Shown here piece by piece: positions 35,206 to 45,134 of a stretch of DNA of 64,000 nucleotides. The notes under the pieces are model-generated. The model was given only the letters and a program-made list of their open reading frames with translations, was not told where the DNA came from and did not search any database. The translations under genes and the position numbers were made by a program. Every line of letters starts with the position of its first letter. Position 1 is the stretch's first letter. This DNA is from UKL13-2 sp038206765 (GTDB lineage: Bacteria; Pseudomonadota; Gammaproteobacteria; Burkholderiales; Usitatibacteraceae), in the NCBI GenBank assembly GCA_038206765.1, contig JBBRAM010000001.1, forward strand, positions 62,001-126,000, written 5' to 3'.

Positions 35206-38200
35206 GTGAATTTAGACACAAAAAACAATCCTGCGGACAGCGCTGCTAGCAATCGGCATACGCTGTCCAGCCTGAGCAATCCCAATCCCAATCCACTACC
35301 CAGCCGAAGCCCGCGCTCGCGGCTAAAGCTGGAGGCGCCTTGGATTATCCTGATCGCCTTGCTGCTGTCGACACTCGTCGCGAGCTATCAAAGCTACCAG
35401 CGCGCGAAGGTCGAAGCACAATCGCGCTACACCGAGAGCGCTCGCGCGGCCCAACTTAATTTTGTCGCCGCGCTGCAAAGCAGCGTCGATCTGGTGGAGG
35501 GCGCCACGGCATTAGTTACCGCTGTGCCAAAAATTGAATCGTCACAATTAAATGTTTTTTTTAATGCGCACAGTGACGCGAATCATGAATATCAGGGCTT
35601 AGTCCGTACCATTTATAGCTCTGTGGATCCCACTAATCCGCTATTGTTTAGCCGCGGTTATGATGCGGCACCAGATGGCGACCTCCGGGGTAGCGCTGAC
35701 CTTAACGTTAACGTTAAGGTCAGCGCCAGCGACAACGATGATGGCGACATACTGCAACATCCCGCTGTCATAAAAGCCATTGCGCTCGCAGATGCTTCCC
35801 AAAAAATGGTATTCACTGACGCGCTACAGGTGGCGAAAACCAATTTAGCGCCGCCAAATCTAGCGCAACCCCATCGCCAACCCGGCACATCACCCGCAAT
35901 GGTTGCGTTTGTCATTCCCGTATTCGCTGCGCAGCCATTGCCACCAACCAACATGGGTAGCAGTGTTGCCATCCCGACCAAGCAAGGCGCACTGCTCGGC
36001 CACTTTATCTCGATCGTGCGGCTCAATGATGTCGTTGCGTACATCGATGCCAATTTTGGACATCGTCTTTCGTTGGCACTGATGAGCAACAACCAAATGA
36101 TCTATAGCGATACCAAGCCAACATCCCAAGGTGCGCCTGCTTATTCACAACTCTTCGATATCAATTCCGGCCAGCGCCTGTGGAACTTGCGCGTAGACAG
36201 CACCCCCTTGTTGGAAAAAGAGCTCTCATCCGATACTCCGCGGGTTATCCTGTTGGTGGGTATGCTGGGAACCCTACTACTGACCGGGCTCATTTGGTTG
36301 CTGACCCGACTTCGCGAACAAGCCGAAACGCTGGCCGCACGCATCACCGACAAGCTCCAAGATCAGGTGAAGTTCACTGAGGATTTAATCGAATTTAATC
36401 CCAATCCAATCTTTCGAAAAGATGCAGAGGGTCGCTTTACGGCGGTAAACCGTGCGTGGGAGCAGTTATCAGGCCGAAACCGGCGCGACGTGCTCGGCAA
36501 GACGAATCAAGATTTTACCAACGCGAATGTAGCGCTGCCCACTGATCTGGTGGAACATGATTTGATCACAACCGATTTCAGTACAGCAGGCGCGGATTAC
36601 GAAGTCAATGAAGTATTTATTAGCAACGCTGACGGGCAACGATTTGAAACCATTATTTCCAAGCAGGTCTTGCGGCGTGCCGATGGCGCAATCGATGGCC
36701 TAATCGGTACCATCACCGATATTTCACAAAAGAAAAAGCTCGAACAAGATTTGGCGCAGCAGCGTGAGCAGCTGGACTTGGTGATCCGCTCTTCCCAGCA
36801 AGGCATTTGGGATATTGAATTAAAGCCGGGCGGGCGCACTTATTTTTCCGAGCGTTTTTTTGAAATGCTCGGTTACCGCTCCCAATTGCAACTAACCAAC
36901 ACGGATTGGCGAGCGCAACTGCACCCGGAGGATGTGCCGCGTTTTGCGCAAGAAATGGTGCGGCATTTTAAAAAAGAAACACCATTTTTTGACAACGAAG
37001 TACGTGTCCGCAAACAAAACGGCGAATACATCTGGATACGTGCACGCGCGGTTGCGCAATTCAACCCCGAAGGACGCGCCACACGTTTCGTTGGCTCGAT
37101 CAGCGATATTAGCGATAGCAAAGCAGTTGAATCCACCATGCGCGAGGCGAATGTGCGTATTGTCGAGGCAGCTCGCGCCAAAGAGGCGTTTCTCGCCACG
37201 ATGAGCCATGAAATTCGCACGCCGCTAAACGGCGTCTTGGGCATGGCCGGCTTGTTATCAGATACACCACTCAATGATGAGCAACGCGATTACATCCGCT
37301 TGATTCGCGCGTCTGGCGATACGTTGCTGCGCTTGATTGATGATGTGTTGGATTTTTCCAAAATTGAATCAGGCCGTATGACGCTTGAAGCGATTCCGAT
37401 TGAGATCACCACCTTGGTTGAAGAGGCGTTTGATCTGGTCGCTGAGAAGGCGCGGGAAAAGCAAATCGCGCTTATCTACGATATCCGCGAAGATGTACCG
37501 TTTTACATTTTGGGGGATGCAACACGCATCCGGCAGATTTTGCTGAACATGTTGTCGAACGCGCTCAAATTTACGGCGCATGGCGAGATCAAACTGACGA
37601 TCACCGCCAAGCGCACGAGTGACGGCAAGCTCGAACTGGAGGGGCGGGTAAAAGATACGGGCATTGGCATCCCAGCCGATCAACTCGCCAAACTCTTTCA
37701 GCCATTCACGCAGGCCGATGCATCAACAACCCGCAAATATGGTGGCACCGGCTTGGGTCTTGCCATTATCCGGCGTCTAACGCAGTTGATGAATGGCGAT
37801 GTCCGCGCAGAAAGTGAAGTGGGCTGCGGCAGCACCTTCATTTTTACGATCGCCACACAAGCTGCGCGTGGCCCATTGAGCCCTTATATGCAGCGCAATG
37901 TGATCGATTTCGTCGGCAAGCAGCTGTTGGTTGTAGAGTCGCGCGTCAGCCGACATGCGGGCATGAGGCATTTTTTAAATTATTGGGGATTTCAAGCCAC
38001 CATCGTCCTACCTGAAGATGCTGCCACCGCGCTGCATGCGGCGCCGCAAACCGACATCATCATGACTGATCTGGTACTGCCCAGTGAAGAAGGCTATTCG
38101 CTACAGAAAGTGATGAACACCATTGATGCGACTCGCGTAGCGCGCTATGCGCAGCCAATCGTCAGTATTTTGTTATCCACATTTTCGCGGCAAGAATTGC

Positions 38201-39519
38201 AGCAACGCAATATTATCCCGCCCGTACAGTACGATATTTTTCTACTGCGCCCCTGCGGTAAACCCAGAATGTTTGATGCACTGATGCGTGGCGTATTGCA
38301 CGAGCTTAACGCTGATGCGGGTAATCATTCAGCGCAAACGTACAAGCAAATTCACACGCAGCCCGAAACCTCTGCATCAGCGTTAACATCTGCAGCAGCA
38401 ACTACTACCGCCGGGCCACTTAGCACTAACAGCGTGTCAACCGACCAACGCAAGAGCGGACGAGACCGTGCGGCATTTGATACCACTGCCTTACTCGTGC
38501 CGTTACAGATGTCACAGCCGACGCTAAATATCTTGGTCGCTGAAGACAACGAGATCAACCAGCGGGTCATTGTTGGGATGCTCAAAAATTTAAATCAGAA
38601 TGTATCCCTGGTTGAGAACGGGCGGCTAGCGGTTGCTGCCGTCGTCGCCTCGGTTGCTGCAGCGCTGGACCACGGTGTGAACACGCCGTTTGATCTTATC
38701 CTCATGGATATCCATATGCCTGAGCTTGACGGCGTGAGCGCCATGCGCGAGATTCGCAGCTATTTCCATGCCCACTTGCAAGGCCAGAATTGCCCGCCAA
38801 TTGTAGCGATGACCGCGCATGCAATGGCCGGTGACCGGGAGCACTACCTCGAGTCGGGCATGGATGATTATTTGTCCAAGCCAATCAAAATGGCAAACTT
38901 ACTGAAATTGCTCACGCGTCTAAACAACGATTTCAACAATTCTCACATTGACCCCAAGCTACCGAGCGTTGCTATCGGAACGCCACTCGAAAAAAAGACG
39001 ATCATGAAAACCGACGCAATCAATCTTGCCCCGCCGATGGCAATTACCATTTCCAATCCCGATACATTGCCAATCTTGGATAAGGAACAGTTAGAGGACT
39101 TACGCTACCTTCCGGCTGTTCCGAATGCATCCCAGAGCAACGGTAAGACCGATTCAGTCGGTAGCCTCATCAGCTTGTTTCAGACCAAAGCCCGCGAACG
39201 CATGACGCTAATGGGAAGCTACATCGTTCAAGAAGATTGGAAGCAATTGTCCGAGGTAGCACACAGCTTGCGAGGCGCTTCGGCCAGCATGGGCTTTCCC
39301 CGTGTTGCGCTCTTGTGCAAAGATTTGGAACTCGCGTCACGACAATTTGCCACTGCAGCCAGCGCAGCGAACACTTCCGCTGGCACGATAAACCAAGACG
39401 ACACAAATCTAACCGCAGACGCAACCGTCGTTCAGAAAATAAGCGAAATATTTGAATTGATTCAGATGCACTATTCGGAAGCCGAAACCGCGCTATCGCA
39501 CTGGCTTCGCGAGGCCTAG
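35206..39519 (+). CDS. Multidomain hybrid sensor histidine kinase (CHASE-PAS-PAS-HisKA-HATPase-REC-REC-Hpt)
   Basis: A 1437-residue membrane kinase starting at GTG 35206 with AAAGAG upstream. Domains in order: membrane helix (about 47-66), periplasmic CHASE sensor (about 75-330), second helix (about 344-366), PAS (about 390-500), PAS/PAC (about 515-640), HisKA with phosphoacceptor His668 in MSHEIRTPLNG, and HATPase ending near 885. Then comes a receiver-like domain (about 905-1030) whose acidic pocket and lysine are not conserved though MTDLVLP keeps one aspartate. Next are an intact receiver (phosphoacceptor Asp1168, LILMDIHMPELDG) and an Hpt domain with His1353 (AHSLRGASASMG). It can therefore run a full phosphorelay internally. 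No response regulator lies adjacent, so the output is unknown. Confidence 0.92.
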   Translation: MNLDTKNNPADSAASNRHTLSSLSNPNPNPLPSRSPRSRLKLEAPWIILIALLLSTLVASYQSYQRAKVEAQSRYTESARAAQLNFVAALQSSVDLVEGATALVTAVPKIESSQLNVFFNAHSDANHEYQGLVRTIYSSVDPTNPLLFSRGYDAAPDGDLRGSADLNVNVKVSASDNDDGDILQHPAVIKAIALADASQKMVFTDALQVAKTNLAPPNLAQPHRQPGTSPAMVAFVIPVFAAQPLPPTNMGSSVAIPTKQGALLGHFISIVRLNDVVAYIDANFGHRLSLALMSNNQMIYSDTKPTSQGAPAYSQLFDINSGQRLWNLRVDSTPLLEKELSSDTPRVILLVGMLGTLLLTGLIWLLTRLREQAETLAARITDKLQDQVKFTEDLIEFNPNPIFRKDAEGRFTAVNRAWEQLSGRNRRDVLGKTNQDFTNANVALPTDLVEHDLITTDFSTAGADYEVNEVFISNADGQRFETIISKQVLRRADGAIDGLIGTITDISQKKKLEQDLAQQREQLDLVIRSSQQGIWDIELKPGGRTYFSERFFEMLGYRSQLQLTNTDWRAQLHPEDVPRFAQEMVRHFKKETPFFDNEVRVRKQNGEYIWIRARAVAQFNPEGRATRFVGSISDISDSKAVESTMREANVRIVEAARAKEAFLATMSHEIRTPLNGVLGMAGLLSDTPLNDEQRDYIRLIRASGDTLLRLIDDVLDFSKIESGRMTLEAIPIEITTLVEEAFDLVAEKAREKQIALIYDIREDVPFYILGDATRIRQILLNMLSNALKFTAHGEIKLTITAKRTSDGKLELEGRVKDTGIGIPADQLAKLFQPFTQADASTTRKYGGTGLGLAIIRRLTQLMNGDVRAESEVGCGSTFIFTIATQAARGPLSPYMQRNVIDFVGKQLLVVESRVSRHAGMRHFLNYWGFQATIVLPEDAATALHAAPQTDIIMTDLVLPSEEGYSLQKVMNTIDATRVARYAQPIVSILLSTFSRQELQQRNIIPPVQYDIFLLRPCGKPRMFDALMRGVLHELNADAGNHSAQTYKQIHTQPETSASALTSAAATTTAGPLSTNSVSTDQRKSGRDRAAFDTTALLVPLQMSQPTLNILVAEDNEINQRVIVGMLKNLNQNVSLVENGRLAVAAVVASVAAALDHGVNTPFDLILMDIHMPELDGVSAMREIRSYFHAHLQGQNCPPIVAMTAHAMAGDREHYLESGMDDYLSKPIKMANLLKLLTRLNNDFNNSHIDPKLPSVAIGTPLEKKTIMKTDAINLAPPMAITISNPDTLPILDKEQLEDLRYLPAVPNASQSNGKTDSVGSLISLFQTKARERMTLMGSYIVQEDWKQLSEVAHSLRGASASMGFPRVALLCKDLELASRQFATAASAANTSAGTINQDDTNLTADATVVQKISEIFELIQMHYSEAETALSHWLREA

Positions 39520-39636
39520 CCGCATTCTTTGATTGCTGCCCTCGCGGCCTGGTCTTGTGCGCGTAAAATGACGGTTTTTTATTTTCTGCGCCAGCTATAT
39601 GCAGGCAAACTTACCGACTTACGTAACGATAGCAGG

Positions 39637-40872
39637 CTAGTTAAGGCGCCGCAATGACGAGAGCTTCTTCTCCACATCTTGTAAATTATCGTATTGCCCC
39701 GGACCAAATACGACACACCGCCCTGCATAAGCGGCATCCGTGCACATCTCCCAGCGCCCCGCATTCACAATCATCGAGACGCAGCGATCGTTAAAATCAA
39801 CATCAGAGAGGCTGCCAATATTGGCACGTGTGCTAAAACTGCGCCCCACAAAACCGTGACGATCAAACATGATGACCTCACCCCCATCGTTCGGGTTTCG
39901 GCTGCCAATCGAGCGGCTACCCGTGCTGGTCGGCACGGCGGTCGGCAATGCCGTTGTGAGGCGTACCGATGAAATTGTGCGGAAAAAATCCATATCGAGC
40001 CGGCGATATTGCCCAGGCGCAAATACGCGGCAAGCACTACGATAATTGGCATTGGTGCAGACCTCCCAGTTACCGCGCTCAACTACAATCGACTGCGTTG
40101 CGTCGTTAAATCCCGCGCTCTCTAGGTTCGCGATGTCGCTCGATAAGCTGATGCCGTGTCCCAAAAAACCATCAGCGTCGAAGAGCGTTAGATTGCCGAC
40201 GTTTACCACAACGGCATTCGGGTCAATCCCGCCAACGAAAACTGGCCCTGATGTCGGATCTGTCGAGATCAACCGTGCCGACGATAGTTCTCGAGCGATC
40301 CCAAGGCCCAAATCCACATAACGACCCACACCGTAGCGCCGGCAGGTGCCGCGATAACCAGCGTCAGTACACAGCTCCCACACCGTGCCCGCACCGCCCC
40401 TAACCACCATCGATACGGCGCGATCATTGAAATTAAGCGGCACGAACGACTCTGCGTTGGTTTCCAATATCAACGATTCACCGCCAAAATCTCGCTGATC
40501 AAAAAGCTCAATGACAGTGCGGCTACGATTGTTATTATCAACACCGCTATTGCCAAATGCCTCGACTTCACGAGCCGATGAAATTTGGTTGGCGTAACGC
40601 GAATTGAGCGATCGATATTCGCCTGGGGCGAACGTGGCGCAGTAACCGCGAAACTCGGCATCAGTACAAACCAGCCATGTGCCAGAGCGCACCACGATGC
40701 TGTTGGCACGGTCGTTGAACGCCGTCGATTCAAAATTGACATTTATGCTGCGCACGCTCAGTTGCTGCCCGGCAAGGCCAGCATATTCATAAAAAATAAT
40801 TTCGCCTGCGGCAGCCGAGATAGAAAAAAGCACGGCCGGTAGCGAGAGGAATAATGTGGCAAAAAATTTCAT
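39637..40872 (-). CDS. Secreted protein with four beta/gamma-crystallin domains
   Basis: The start is placed at the ATG of MKFFATLFLSL (40872), which opens a signal peptide cleaved near SAAAG; 22 residues precede it in the longest frame. The mature 385 residues are four consecutive beta/gamma-crystallin domains, each with a Y/F-x-x-x-x-Y/F-x-G opening (for example YEYAGLAG, FDQRDFGG, FDADGFLG, FDRHGFVG). Each contains the N-D-x-x-x-S calcium-binding signature (NDRANS, NDRAVS, NDATQS, NDRCVS). Each domain also carries paired cysteines (VCTDAEFRGYC-type). Such proteins bind Ca2+ outside the cell; biological role unknown. It lies alone between the hybrid kinase and the cation exporter. Confidence 0.88.
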   Translation of the reverse strand: MKFFATLFLSLPAVLFSISAAAGEIIFYEYAGLAGQQLSVRSINVNFESTAFNDRANSIVVRSGTWLVCTDAEFRGYCATFAPGEYRSLNSRYANQISSAREVEAFGNSGVDNNNRSRTVIELFDQRDFGGESLILETNAESFVPLNFNDRAVSMVVRGGAGTVWELCTDAGYRGTCRRYGVGRYVDLGLGIARELSSARLISTDPTSGPVFVGGIDPNAVVVNVGNLTLFDADGFLGHGISLSSDIANLESAGFNDATQSIVVERGNWEVCTNANYRSACRVFAPGQYRRLDMDFFRTISSVRLTTALPTAVPTSTGSRSIGSRNPNDGGEVIMFDRHGFVGRSFSTRANIGSLSDVDFNDRCVSMIVNAGRWEMCTDAAYAGRCVVFGPGQYDNLQDVEKKLSSLRRLN

Positions 40873-41009
40873 CCGTCGCCCGCAACAGTGCCTTGCAAGT
40901 TTCAAAACGGCAGCGATTGCCAAAATTTTCATATGCATTTTTATCCCCTAGATCGTAATGAAGCCATTCAACAACATTTGCATCATTCGTTTAAATACAT
41001 CCTTGCCTC

Positions 41010-41120
41010 AGCTCCTACCTCAGCTCCTACCGTAGCGCTTTCCTTCACTCTGACTCTGACTCTAACGCTTTCCTTAACGCCAACCCTCAGCCGAACTCTA
41101 ACGCTTACCTTAACGCGCAA
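41010..41120. repeat. Degenerate hexamer/dodecamer array
   Basis: On the plus strand units such as ACTCTA ACGCTT and ACCTTA ACGC recur in 6- and 12-bp steps, preceded by two copies of CTCAGCTCCTAC. It lies about 100 bp 3' of the cation exporter gene and upstream of the crystallin gene start. The 278-bp gap holds no recognised gene. Confidence 0.6.
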
Positions 41121-41216
41121 ACAAATTAAATGGTGGACGACATCTACACAGTGGCGTTAAGTCAACATTGTAACGGCTATGCCTTTCGGCAGCTGATAGA
41201 AGAATCCATGACACCT

Positions 41217-42239
41217 TCAACGATGATCTGTCATTTGCACGCAGGGCCGGTCGGATTGGCCTGTTTCGATTTGCAACGTCGGGTGTCCGATGCGAAAACG
41301 ATGCTCCAGCTCGTCGGCTACATTCGCAAAAAAATCATCGCCCGGATGTCCCTTTGGCATCAATAAATGTGCGGTTAACGCGGTCTCGGTGGTACTCATG
41401 CCCCAAATGTGCAAATCATGTACTTCATCCACTCCTTCAAGGGACGATAAATAATTTTTCACCGCCACCGCATCAATGCGCGACGGCACGGCATGCATCG
41501 CAAGCTGGATCGATTCGCGCAGCAAACCCCACGTGCTCACCAAAATCACGATGGCAATTCCAATACTCGCGGCCGAATCAAGCCAGAGCCAACCGCCATA
41601 CAACATCAAGCCTCCGGCCACAGCGACGCCCAGTGAAACGGCCGCATCAGCCGCCATATGCAGATAAGCGCCTCGCAAGTTGAGGTCATCCTCGCTACCG
41701 CGCATAAACATTAACGCCGTAACGCCGTTGATCAGCACACCAGTCAATGCGACACCAATAACGATAGCGCCTTGTACGGGTTCAGCAGCAGGCGAGAGCA
41801 GCCGATGCGAAGCTTCCCAGACGATCCCGCCGGTGGCGAGAATCAGCAGCATTGCATTACTCAGGGCAGCCAGGATCGTGGTGCTGCCCAAACCGTAGGT
41901 GTAACGCGTTGACGGCTTCACCAACGCCAACCGCATCGCGCCCCACGCCAACAGGAGGCCAATTACATCGCCAAAATTGTGTCCCGCATCGGCAAGGAGT
42001 GCCAGTGAATTGGTCCAAAGCCCAAAGCCGATCTCGATCAAAACAAAGCCAAAATTGAGTGCGACACCAATCGCAAACGCGCTGTTCGAGCCGGGGACAT
42101 GATGGTGGTGACGGCCCCCGTGATCGGCGTCATCAAGATGGTCGGGCGAGTTGCTGTGGTTATGCCTTGGACTATGGCTATGCGCGTGCCCGTGGTCGTG
42201 GTCGTGGTTGCGGTGATGGTGATGGTGGTGATTGGACAT
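41217..42239 (-). CDS. Cation diffusion facilitator (Zn2+/Cd2+ exporter, CzcD/ZitB type)
   Basis: A proton-coupled divalent metal exporter of the inner membrane. The histidine-rich N-terminus (HHHHHHRNHDHDHGHAHSHS and a later GRHHHH) probably buffers Zn2+. Six membrane helices follow, with the metal-site motifs HNFGD (H-x-x-x-D, helix II) and HMAADAA (helix V). The C-terminal cytoplasmic domain (about 265-340) carries the VDEVHDLHIWGMSTTETALT block. Length 340 fits CzcD/ZitB. The array of Asp-His repeats at the start is encoded by repetitive DNA. Metal specificity cannot be read from sequence. Confidence 0.92.
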   Translation of the reverse strand: MSNHHHHHHRNHDHDHGHAHSHSPRHNHSNSPDHLDDADHGGRHHHHVPGSNSAFAIGVALNFGFVLIEIGFGLWTNSLALLADAGHNFGDVIGLLLAWGAMRLALVKPSTRYTYGLGSTTILAALSNAMLLILATGGIVWEASHRLLSPAAEPVQGAIVIGVALTGVLINGVTALMFMRGSEDDLNLRGAYLHMAADAAVSLGVAVAGGLMLYGGWLWLDSAASIGIAIVILVSTWGLLRESIQLAMHAVPSRIDAVAVKNYLSSLEGVDEVHDLHIWGMSTTETALTAHLLMPKGHPGDDFFANVADELEHRFRIGHPTLQIETGQSDRPCVQMTDHR

Positions 42240-42274
42240 GGGCTGGCGATTCTGTGGACGCGAAGAAGACGCGC

Positions 42275-42307
42275 AAAAAAAGGACAGCTAGAAGTATAGC
42301 TGTCCTT
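42275..42307 (-). terminator. Rho-independent terminator of the lysine-catabolic unit
   Basis: An 11-bp stem (AAGGACAGCTA, 42280-42290, and complement 42297-42307) with a 6-nt loop and, on the minus strand, a T run (42275-42280). It lies 38 bp after the aldehyde dehydrogenase stop. Confidence 0.9.
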
Positions 42308-42344
42308 GCTTCGTTACATATTTCTAAGAAGCGAGTTAGCTGGA

Positions 42345-43913
42345 TTAGCCGCCGGTGTCGAACACAATGCCCTGCGCCAACGGCAGCGCGCGCGAATAAT
42401 TGATAGTGTTTGTTGCGCGGCGCATATAGGCTTTCCAGCTGTCGGCGCCCGATTCACGCCCACCGCCAGTTTCCTTTTCGCCGCCGAATGCGCCGCCAAT
42501 CTCCGCACCGGATGTGCCGATGTTGACGTTGGCAATGCCGCAATCGCTACCCGCTGCGGCCATAAATTGCTCGGCCTCGCGTACATCATTGGTGAAGATG
42601 CTTGACGACAAACCCTGCGGTACGCCATTTTGCAGGGCAATCGCTTCCGCGAACGTATGATAGCGAAGCACATAGAGAATCGGGGCAAACGTTTCTTGGC
42701 AGACCGCCGCTGTTTGCGCGGGCATTTCGACGATAGCAGGTTTGACATAGTAAGCATCAGGCGCGCCGTCAACCATCACGCGTTCACCGCCAATCACTGT
42801 GCCGCCCTGCTCCGTTGCGGCTTTTAACGCACTTTGCATACCATCAAACGCAGCACGGTCAATCAACGGACCGATCAATGTTTCAGTCGCGAGTGGTGTG
42901 CCGATGCGGGTCGCGCTTACGTTCGCATAGGCCGTCTTCAAGCGCGGCAATAACTTGTCGTACACATCCGTATGAACGATCAGCCGACGCAGCGTGGTGC
43001 AGCGCTGACCTGCCGTGCCAACGGCTGAGAACAATGTGGCAGGCAATGCCAGATCCAAATCTGCGCTCGGCGCCACGATCATGGCATTGTTACCGCCCAG
43101 CTCTAACAATGTTTTAGCGAAGCGCCCAGCCGCGCGCAAAGCAACAGCACGCCCCATACGGGTGGAGCCGGTTGCAGAGATCAAGGCAACGCGGGGATCA
43201 TCCACCATCGCGGCACCAACTTCGGGACCGCCAATCAATACTTGCGACAATCCCTGCGGTGCAGCCTTGCCTTGTTCAGCAAATTTTTTCATCGCGCGTT
43301 GCAATAGCGCATTGCAAGCCAATGCCGTCAGCGGTGTTTTTTCCGACGGTTTCCATACAAGCGCATCGCCACAAACCAGCGCCAAGGCAGCGTTCCAAGC
43401 CCAGACCGCGACCGGAAAATTAAACGCACTGATGATGCCGACTACACCCAGCGGCTGCCATTGCTCCATCATGCGATGGCCGGGTCGCTCGGTGGCAATG
43501 GTGAGGCCGTACAGCTGGCGCGAGAGGCCGACGGCAAAATCACAAATGTCGATCATCTCTTGCACTTCGCCCAAGCCCTCTTGGCGAATTTTGCCAGCTT
43601 CAATGGTCACTAACTCACCCAGCTCGGCTTTGTGCGCACGCAACTCTTCGCCCAGCAAGCGAACCAGCTCGCCGCGCTGCGGCGCAGGGACATTGCGCCA
43701 CAGCAAAAACGCATCCTGTGCGGCTGCAACCTTGGCGCTGACGTCGGCAGCAGTGTCCGCACGAAGCGTCGCCAATACAGCGCCATCAATGGGCGAACGG
43801 GCAATAATTTTGCCATCGGACTCGGCGGCATAAAATGTCTCGAAAGCCACGCCCAGCCTAGTGTTTAGCGATGATAAGTCGATTGAATTGACGTTACTCG
43901 TGCCTGTTTTCAT
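42345..43913 (-). CDS. ALDH7-family aldehyde dehydrogenase (alpha-aminoadipic semialdehyde dehydrogenase)
   Basis: NAD(P)+-dependent dehydrogenase expected to oxidise 2-aminoadipate semialdehyde to 2-aminoadipate in lysine degradation. The start (MKTGTSNVNSIDL, 43913) overlaps the upstream stop codon by ATGA. The protein has 522 residues with the ALDH7 hallmarks ERPGHRMMEQWQPLGVVG, SAFNFPVAVWAWN, catalytic glutamate in LLELGGNNAM, and catalytic cysteine in GTAGQRCTTLRRL. The antiquitin group includes AmaB-like enzymes. Coupled with a saccharopine dehydrogenase, it forms a two-step unit ending at a terminator. It is not close in pattern to the sulfolactaldehyde dehydrogenase type, so I do not include it in the sulfosugar pathway. 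Confidence 0.9.
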   Translation of the reverse strand: MKTGTSNVNSIDLSSLNTRLGVAFETFYAAESDGKIIARSPIDGAVLATLRADTAADVSAKVAAAQDAFLLWRNVPAPQRGELVRLLGEELRAHKAELGELVTIEAGKIRQEGLGEVQEMIDICDFAVGLSRQLYGLTIATERPGHRMMEQWQPLGVVGIISAFNFPVAVWAWNAALALVCGDALVWKPSEKTPLTALACNALLQRAMKKFAEQGKAAPQGLSQVLIGGPEVGAAMVDDPRVALISATGSTRMGRAVALRAAGRFAKTLLELGGNNAMIVAPSADLDLALPATLFSAVGTAGQRCTTLRRLIVHTDVYDKLLPRLKTAYANVSATRIGTPLATETLIGPLIDRAAFDGMQSALKAATEQGGTVIGGERVMVDGAPDAYYVKPAIVEMPAQTAAVCQETFAPILYVLRYHTFAEAIALQNGVPQGLSSSIFTNDVREAEQFMAAAGSDCGIANVNIGTSGAEIGGAFGGEKETGGGRESGADSWKAYMRRATNTINYSRALPLAQGIVFDTGG

Positions 43914-44989
43914 GCGTAATACGCTCCAAATGGATTGGCCAAGAATGTTTCCAGCGAAACGGACTCTTGACGAACAAAGCCAGTTCCAGGCAACTCGGCT
44001 TTGAGTTGTCCCTTCGCCAGCAGATCTACCATTGTACAAATACCAGCCGCGGTGGTGAGCTGAATCGCCGACAGCCATTTGCCATTGACTTGTTTCGCGT
44101 AAATTTTCTTGGCGTAGCTTTCCTGTGCCAAGCGACCTTCGCGCTGACCGCTGACTGATACAAACACCAACACCACGTCTTGCAACGTAATTGGAATCGC
44201 AGTTTCTAACACATCCTTCAACAACTCACGGCGCTCGCCCAAGCGCAAATCGCGCACCAAAATTTTCATGATGTCGCAATGTCCCGGATAACGCACGGTT
44301 TTATAGTTCAGGTTTTGTACTTTGCCTTCCAAGGTTTCGCACAACGTTCCCAGGCCGCCGGAGGTATTGAACGCTTCATAGTCCAAACCATCCATCGAGA
44401 AATGCTCCAACTCCTCAAGCGGTGGCGTCTCTTTAATCTTGCCGTCGATAATCGCTTCACATGGGTTTAAGTACTCGTTGATGAGACCGTCGGTGCTCCA
44501 GGTGAGATTGTATTTCAGCGCATTGGTCGGGTAAATCGGTAAGGCACCGACCCGCATATTTACGTCGCGCAGGGTATCAAAACGGCGGGCGATTTCGGCT
44601 GCAGCAATTGAGATAAAGCCTGGCGCCAACCCGCACTGGGGCATGAAAACGGTAGCAGCGCCTTTGGCGATTTCTTTGACGAATTTGGTGCTTTCGACGT
44701 CCTCAGTCAAATCAAAATAATGTGCGCCAATATCGCGGGCGAGTTTGGCGAGTTTTGGCGTCAAATAAAATGGACAGGCAGAAATGATGACATTCACGCC
44801 TTTTAATTTTGCCGAGAGATCGTCGTTTGCAACATCCGCCACCACCACGGCAGCGCCCAATGCTTTCATTGGGGCCAAACGTTCAGCATCTTTGTCAACG
44901 ACGGTCAGCTGGTAGCCGCCAACCGAATTAAACAGTGTAACGATCGCTTCGCCGATTTTGCCTGAGCCGATAAGTGCAACGTGCATCAT
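43910..44989 (-). CDS. Saccharopine dehydrogenase-like protein
   Basis: NAD(P)-binding oxidoreductase of the saccharopine dehydrogenase (Lys9) family, expected to yield glutamate and 2-aminoadipate semialdehyde from saccharopine. The start at 44989 (MMHVALIGSGKIGEA, or the second ATG) is supported by AAAGGA upstream; the frame extends further without a better site. The Rossmann motif GSGKIGEA is at the N-terminus, with YFDLTEDV, MPQCGLAPGF and SGGLGTLCETL in the family positions. About 359 residues. It is the first gene of the two-gene unit with the ALDH7 gene and is divergent from an Lrp-type regulator. Confidence 0.88.
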   Translation of the reverse strand: MMHVALIGSGKIGEAIVTLFNSVGGYQLTVVDKDAERLAPMKALGAAVVVADVANDDLSAKLKGVNVIISACPFYLTPKLAKLARDIGAHYFDLTEDVESTKFVKEIAKGAATVFMPQCGLAPGFISIAAAEIARRFDTLRDVNMRVGALPIYPTNALKYNLTWSTDGLINEYLNPCEAIIDGKIKETPPLEELEHFSMDGLDYEAFNTSGGLGTLCETLEGKVQNLNYKTVRYPGHCDIMKILVRDLRLGERRELLKDVLETAIPITLQDVVLVFVSVSGQREGRLAQESYAKKIYAKQVNGKWLSAIQLTTAAGICTMVDLLAKGQLKAELPGTGFVRQESVSLETFLANPFGAYYA

Positions 44990-45134
44990 GATGATTCCTT
45001 TGGTCTGAATTGATGTAAATTTGGTTAGGCGAATTGTAGATTTTTTGCCTGTCAATTCGTAGCTGCAAACTTGCATATTGTTAGGGTAAAATTGTACAAA
45101 CCGCAGGACAAATTACTCAATGTGCTAACTAAAG

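Noticed and set aside
42345..43913. Aldehyde dehydrogenase as the missing sulfolactaldehyde dehydrogenase
   Set aside because: Its motifs are of the ALDH7 (aminoadipic semialdehyde) group, it is translationally coupled to a saccharopine dehydrogenase, and a terminator follows it. It belongs to a lysine unit.
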